Assembly: GCA_947631395.1 (NCBI GenBank)
Contig: CANRLF010000001.1
Coordinates: 124,001-188,000, forward strand
Source of the DNA: an uncultured Oscillospiraceae bacterium
GTDB taxonomy: Bacteria; Bacillota; Clostridia; Oscillospirales; Oscillospiraceae
Direction: 5' to 3'
DNA length: 64,000 nt
Part shown: positions 60,272-64,000 of the stretch, in pieces
Position numbering within the stretch: the first letter of the stretch is position 1
How the letters are laid out: every line of letters starts with the position of its first letter
Notes under the pieces: generated by a model
The model's input: the letters and a program-made list of their open reading frames with translations, nothing else
Databases searched by the model: none
What the model was told of the DNA's origin: nothing
Made by a program: the position numbers and the translations under genes

Positions 60272-60486
60272 TCAGAGCATCAAATGTTGAAAAAGAGATA
60301 CGTAAATTTATGATAATACCCGATGACAGGGAAGATGAGCTACGCGCGACGCGTGATCCGATGTTTGTCGAGGCGTTTAGCGACGGTAATTGGAGATTTC
60401 TAAATTACACGGCAATCAAGCAGCTGGCGTCTATGGGAAGAGTATCTATGGAAGATATTTCACGCATGTCAAAAGCTTTAAGTTAA
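60223..60486 (+). pseudogene. Detached C-terminal piece of the methyltransferase-nuclease protein
   Basis: The 87-residue frame starts at the ATG created within the TTATG duplication and overlaps the upstream frame by 49 nt. It starts MAIFEVENSTNFSNAIIRAS, which fits a PD-(D/E)xK-like E-x-E motif preceded, in the upstream frame, by MVDCVYI with the expected Asp. It could be translated by re-initiation, but alone it lacks half the presumed active site. The nuclease reading is a pattern inference, not a family match I can confirm. Confidence 0.65.
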
Positions 60487-60499
60487 AGGAAGTTGTAAT

Positions 60500-61378
60500 A
60501 TGGATGGCGAAAAAAAGAAAAAACCGCGCAAACCAAAGGAGCTGGAAAATCAGCCCGGAAGATATGATGATAGAAACACTCTTAACGATCTTACAGGGAA
60601 AGAGTGGCTTCTGCTGACAAAAAGCTATTGGGAAACTGAGCCGTCTGCGCTTGACAAGACGGCATACTCGCATCCGGCACCTTTTATGGTAAAGGACATT
60701 CAGAAGCTCATAAGCCTATTTACAAAGCGCGGGATGACTGTGCTTGATCCGTTTGTTGGCAGTGGGACGACTCTGATAGCCTGTAATGAGTGTGGGCGAG
60801 ACGGAATAGGTATTGACCTAAATCCGGATTATGAAAAATTATTCAGAAGCAGGATAGAGGAGAAGTCGATAGATGTGCGTGTCGACCTAAAATATTTGGT
60901 CGGGGACTCCCTTAAGGTCTTGGATGAGCTTGGGGAAGTAGATTATATTGTGACATCGCCTCCGTATTTCAATATCCTGAGGAACGATTCAAAGGGGATA
61001 AGGAACAACTCAGGAAAGCTGTACAGAATGTCGGCCAGGGAAGGAATAGAGTTTTACAGCAATTCCAGTGAGGATATTGGAAATTTTGATCAGTATGAAG
61101 ATTTCCTGATGGCCTTGGGGGAAATACTAAAAAAATGCTATGAACATTTAAAACCGAAGAAATATGCTACGATCATAATGAGTGATTTCACCGTTAATAA
61201 GAAAGAGCGGGGCGTACAGGGGGATATTATCAGCATGATGGAGCAGATCGGATTTGAATTTTCCGGTACAACGGTTCTGCTACAACCGGTAAAACCGCTC
61301 TATCCGTTTGGATACCCGTATGCTTATAAGATCAACCATCACCACCAGAATATAATGACATTCAGGAAAAATACATAA
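60500..61378 (+). CDS. DNA methyltransferase of the N4-cytosine/N6-adenine group (SPPY)
   Basis: The 292-residue protein has a Lys/Pro-rich start (MDGEKKKKPRKPKELENQPG), SAM motif TVLDPFVGSGTTLIACNECGRDGIGIDLNP (about 78-108) and catalytic YIVTSPPYFNILRN (about 150). SPPY usually marks N4-cytosine enzymes. GGAAGTTGTAAT precedes ATG 60500, 14 nt after the preceding frame, so it is co-transcribed with the larger methyltransferase. No separate restriction gene is adjacent. The two enzymes may modify different strands or the two halves of an asymmetric site. Confidence 0.88.
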   Translation: MDGEKKKKPRKPKELENQPGRYDDRNTLNDLTGKEWLLLTKSYWETEPSALDKTAYSHPAPFMVKDIQKLISLFTKRGMTVLDPFVGSGTTLIACNECGRDGIGIDLNPDYEKLFRSRIEEKSIDVRVDLKYLVGDSLKVLDELGEVDYIVTSPPYFNILRNDSKGIRNNSGKLYRMSAREGIEFYSNSSEDIGNFDQYEDFLMALGEILKKCYEHLKPKKYATIIMSDFTVNKKERGVQGDIISMMEQIGFEFSGTTVLLQPVKPLYPFGYPYAYKINHHHQNIMTFRKNT

Positions 61379-61395
61379 TAAACATTTCTATAATT

Positions 61396-61430
61396 AGAGG
61401 CAAGTGCCTATCCGCGCTTGCCTCTTATTT
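61396..61430 (+). terminator. Terminator of the modification island
   Basis: GAGGCAAG (61397-61404) and CTTGCCTC (61417-61424), followed by TTATTTTAT. Confidence 0.75.
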
Positions 61431-61584
61431 TATATTTCAACGGCCCATCCGATTGGCAACATCAAATGGTGGAAAAATTCGCGGAAAAAAGGTATAATTA
61501 TCTTTAAAGTATGGGAATATCGGGTTGGAAATGTTGTCTTTACAGGTGAGGGCCTTCAAAATCACGGGGGAAGGGGGGATCGGA

Positions 61585-62142
61585 ATGGAGGACTTGGAGA
61601 TCATCGGATTGTATTTCAGGCGGGATGAAAGGGCAATCACGGAGACGGCGGCGAAGTACGGCGCTTTTTGCCGTAACATCGCTCTTAATATACTGTCGGT
61701 CAGCGAGGACGCCGAGGAGTGTGTCAACGACGCGTATTTGCGGGCGTGGAACTCGATACCGCCGCAAAAGCCGGATAAGCTTGGCGCGTGGCTGGGGAGA
61801 GTAGTCCGCAACACCGCGTATAACCTATGGAACAAAAACCACCGGCAGAAACGCTACGCGGGCATGGAAGAGATCCTGAATGAGTTAGAGGACTGCATAC
61901 CGTCCCCTGATACCGTTGAACACGAAATCGAGGAACAGGAGTTGACCGGGGCGATCAACGCCTGGCTTGCCGACCTTCCGAAGAAAGACCGCGTCCTTTT
62001 TGTACGCCGGTATTGGAACGGCGAAGCGGTGAACGCGCTTGCGAAGAGAGCGGGAATATCCGCCGCCGCCACGGCAAAGAGGCTGTACCGACTTCGGAGG
62101 GACTTAAAATCGACCCTTGAAAAGGAGGGCTATTCACTGTGA
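61585..62142 (+). CDS. ECF-type RNA polymerase sigma factor
   Basis: The 185-residue protein has sigma region 2 (FCRNIALNILSVSEDAEECVNDAYLRAWNSIPPQKPDKLGAWLGRVVRNTAYNLW) and region 4 (LPKKDRVLFVRRYWNGEAVNALAKRAGISAAATAKRLYRLRRDL). ATG 61585 is behind AGGGGGGATCGG. Its stop overlaps the next gene start (GTGA), so the two form a sigma/anti-sigma unit. Confidence 0.93.
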   Translation: MEDLEIIGLYFRRDERAITETAAKYGAFCRNIALNILSVSEDAEECVNDAYLRAWNSIPPQKPDKLGAWLGRVVRNTAYNLWNKNHRQKRYAGMEEILNELEDCIPSPDTVEHEIEEQELTGAINAWLADLPKKDRVLFVRRYWNGEAVNALAKRAGISAAATAKRLYRLRRDLKSTLEKEGYSL

Positions 62143-63596
62143 AGGAAACAAAAAAGCTATACGACAGCATTTCTGATATTGACGAACGGTTTATTGAGGA
62201 GGCGCGGGAGGAGGTAAGGAAAGCTCCGGTATGGAGAAAATGGGCGGGATTGGCCGCTTGCCTTTGTGTAGCGGCGGTGATTTTCGCCGCGGCCTTATAT
62301 CCGTGGGGAGAAGGCGGCGCGCCCGTTACAGATCCAAACGGCGGGAGCGAAATTGACCCGGGGCCAGACAGATCGCCTTCCACTGACAACATCCCTGTTC
62401 GGCCCAATGAGGATAATGATAAACCCGGCGCCGATCCCCTTGAGCCTCCGGAGCCACCGGTCTTCAATATCAACTGGGAGGGCGTGGCGGTCAACGAGTC
62501 GGAGGGGCTGTCCGCCGCCGAAGCTCCGAAATATTATGACCCGGAAATATATATTTCCGAGACCTGGGGGCAAGAGGAAGTGGTGGCCTACTACGGCTGG
62601 AACCTGGCGCCGGCGTATATCCCGGAGGGCCTCACCGGAGGCGGTCATGGCGTTTCCGCCGGAATATGGCGGGAGAGAGCCACCGGCGAGATAGTGCAGG
62701 ATCAGGCGGGGCGTGGGTTCTGGACAGCTTTCGGGGAGGACAGAACGCCAAAATCGGACGATGAATTGGATGTTCCCACCGGCTTTACCATACGGGCCTC
62801 CAAGTTGAGGATACTTCACTGCGGCCTTCTCCCGGTGGATGACGCGCGTACAACAGATTTTGGCGGTGTGAGCGTCACCCTGAACCACTTTTCCGTGAAA
62901 TACGGCCCCAACAATTCAGACACTTATGACATCTACACGGCATCCTTTACCTCGAAGGGGGTGAAGTACGAGATCGAGGCACAGAGGCTTAAGCTGGAGG
63001 AGGTCATTAAAATCGTGGCGTCCACCATCAATATGCTCCCGTACAGTGAGGATTTTACTGTTGGAAGCGGTGGCGCTATTACGGGCGGTCCGGCTGTTAC
63101 TGATGGATCAACAATTACTGTGACATACCTGTTTCGGGGCGGTCCCGGGGAATTTGCGGGGGATATGTACCGGCCGGAAGGGGTCAATAAGAATATCGGT
63201 TCCGCTCTCGTATTGAAAATGAGCGTAACTGACGACGACAAATATTCTGTACTCATCCGTATTCCCGAGGGCTCGACGCTTGAGCGGGCTTTGAGCCGCG
63301 CAAACGAAAGCCTAAATATGGCGATCAATGCCGATGACGCGGTTACTGTCAACATCTCCGGTGAAATTTATACTGCCGCCGACGAATACTTTTATCGCCT
63401 GACCGCTGAGCAGATTGCCGCTCTCGCGGAAAGCGGAACGCAGTGTTTTTACGTTGGTTCCGGCCAGGGAGATCACAAGGACGTAAATTGGGACACAAAG
63501 GAGGGAATCAACGCCTATTGCGAGCTGAACGGAGATATGTATGTGTTGGCCGGTGACGGCATAGAGGCTCATCCCGATATTTGGGTTGAGGAATAG
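62139..63596 (+). CDS. Membrane-anchored probable anti-sigma/sensor protein
   Basis: The 485-residue protein has a short cytoplasmic N-terminus (KKLYDSISDIDERFIEEAREE), one membrane helix (WAGLAACLCVAAVIFAAALYPW, about 33-55), a Pro/Asp-rich spacer and a large extracellular part. Starting with 'ISDIDERFIEEA' and following an ECF sigma gene with 4-nt overlap is typical of a clostridial anti-sigma family. The extracellular part resembles DUF4367-like sequence (about 140-310); residues from 320 on are not recognised. GTG start. Confidence 0.8.
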   Translation: MKETKKLYDSISDIDERFIEEAREEVRKAPVWRKWAGLAACLCVAAVIFAAALYPWGEGGAPVTDPNGGSEIDPGPDRSPSTDNIPVRPNEDNDKPGADPLEPPEPPVFNINWEGVAVNESEGLSAAEAPKYYDPEIYISETWGQEEVVAYYGWNLAPAYIPEGLTGGGHGVSAGIWRERATGEIVQDQAGRGFWTAFGEDRTPKSDDELDVPTGFTIRASKLRILHCGLLPVDDARTTDFGGVSVTLNHFSVKYGPNNSDTYDIYTASFTSKGVKYEIEAQRLKLEEVIKIVASTINMLPYSEDFTVGSGGAITGGPAVTDGSTITVTYLFRGGPGEFAGDMYRPEGVNKNIGSALVLKMSVTDDDKYSVLIRIPEGSTLERALSRANESLNMAINADDAVTVNISGEIYTAADEYFYRLTAEQIAALAESGTQCFYVGSGQGDHKDVNWDTKEGINAYCELNGDMYVLAGDGIEAHPDIWVEE

Positions 63597-63651
63597 ATGA
63601 ACGCGTTTGCGGTGCCGTATAGGGAGAACTGAATATTAAACAGATACAGTG

Positions 63652-63690
63652 AAAGCAGGAAATCGAGACGGTTTCCTGCTTTTCTTTTTA
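63652..63690. terminator. Bidirectional terminator at the window's right end
   Basis: AAAGCAGGAAA (63652-63662) and TTTCCTGCTTT (63672-63682) with TTTCTTTTTA after, serving the anti-sigma gene and the convergent partial gene. Confidence 0.85.
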
Positions 63691-64000
63691 CCACCCGTCG
63701 ATTTTTCGGGCGAGGCGTCTTGGAAGGAGCCACCAGGGGATCAGCAAAAGGAAAGTGACTACGCCACCGGCATTGTAGGAACCAGAGTAGGTTATGACGG
63801 TAAAGCCGGCGAAAAGGACGACCGGAAAGGTCAGGACCTTGATAATGTACTCAATGAGCTGGCCCAGGGAAAAGGAGGCGAAGAATTTTGGCGGCGGGTT
63901 TTCGCGGGGAGCTTTCTCCCAGGGGCCGTAGGGCTTTATCAGGTGGATGATAAATAATACGACCGCCGCCATGCCCGCAAACGTGGGGTAGAGCTCCAAG
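63688..64000 (-). CDS. Membrane protein, C-terminal part (runs off window)
   Basis: The reverse-strand frame is open to the window edge, with 103 residues seen and three hydrophobic helices (FAGMAAVVLFIIHLIKP, LIEYIIKVLTFPVVLFAGF, GVVTFLLLIPWWLLP). A TTG at 63999 could be read as a start but has no ribosome site in view, so the gene probably begins outside. It is not recognised. Confidence 0.55.
   Translation of the reverse strand, partial: LELYPTFAGMAAVVLFIIHLIKPYGPWEKAPRENPPPKFFASFSLGQLIEYIIKVLTFPVVLFAGFTVITYSGSYNAGGVVTFLLLIPWWLLPRRLARKIDGW

Overview
The window looks like chromosomal DNA of an anaerobic, gut-type member of the Clostridia, probably Oscillospirales (Ruminococcaceae/Oscillospiraceae). 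This is inferred from the moderately high GC with AGGAGG ribosome sites, spoIIM next to xerD, the tgt-yajC-TIGR04086 gene order, S-layer-homology (SLH) proteins, many ferredoxin-type proteins and clostridial one-component regulators. No rRNA operon, intact tRNA gene or CRISPR array is visible.

Layout. 1-6.7 kb: a plant-glycan operon (AraC regulator divergent from a frameshifted GPH sugar transporter, a GH78 rhamnosidase and a GH3 glucosidase). 6.7-10.1 kb: half of a tRNA-Arg gene with integrase-arm-like repeats, then a peptide-modification (RiPP) cluster: an ACGX-repeat precursor, a radical SAM/SPASM maturase, a nitroreductase and a flavin/ferredoxin protein, with a divergent HxlR regulator. 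10.3-18 kb: a two-component system with small membrane proteins. Its third membrane gene is split by a 3.7-kb integrative element (integrase, metallo-beta-lactamase-fold protein, DUF6809 protein) that carries the 3' half of a tRNA-Met gene. 18-27 kb: glutathione peroxidase, YitT, a macrodomain + SirTM sirtuin pair, LysR/hydrolase, an SLH-flavodoxin-DUF362 lipoprotein, an Fe-S protein and a Crp/Fnr regulator. 27-35.4 kb: a YtrA-type GntR/ABC operon, a fumarase beta subunit, an atypical FolD, a MATE exporter and a putative metal permease. 35.6-40 kb: a giant SLH-anchored PL9 pectate lyase. 40-50 kb: recG, an ATP-grasp/esterase pair, acetyltransferases, decayed VanZ and NUDIX genes, an FAD-Rieske oxidoreductase, ogt and a surface phosphodiester glycosidase. 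49.8-55.1 kb: tgt, yajC, TIGR04086, spoIIM and xerD, with an ECF sigma/anti-sigma pair lying antisense in the middle. 55.1-55.4 kb: a dense cluster of hairpins. 55.4-57.8 kb: nadB-nadC. 58-61.4 kb: an AT-richer modification island with two DNA methyltransferases, the first apparently fused to a nuclease-like domain and broken by a 5-bp tandem duplication. 61.5-64 kb: a second ECF sigma/anti-sigma pair and a partial membrane protein.

Functional themes: pectin and rhamnoside use (rhamnosidase, glucosidase, pectate lyase), redox and iron-sulfur chemistry, ADP-ribosylation signalling, cell-envelope sensing, and repeated mobile-DNA turnover at tRNA-derived attachment sites. The most interesting points are the element captured in a protein gene that resembles a tRNA anticodon loop, its integrase with an apparent AUU start, the ACGX peptide cluster, and the broken methyltransferase-nuclease fusion.
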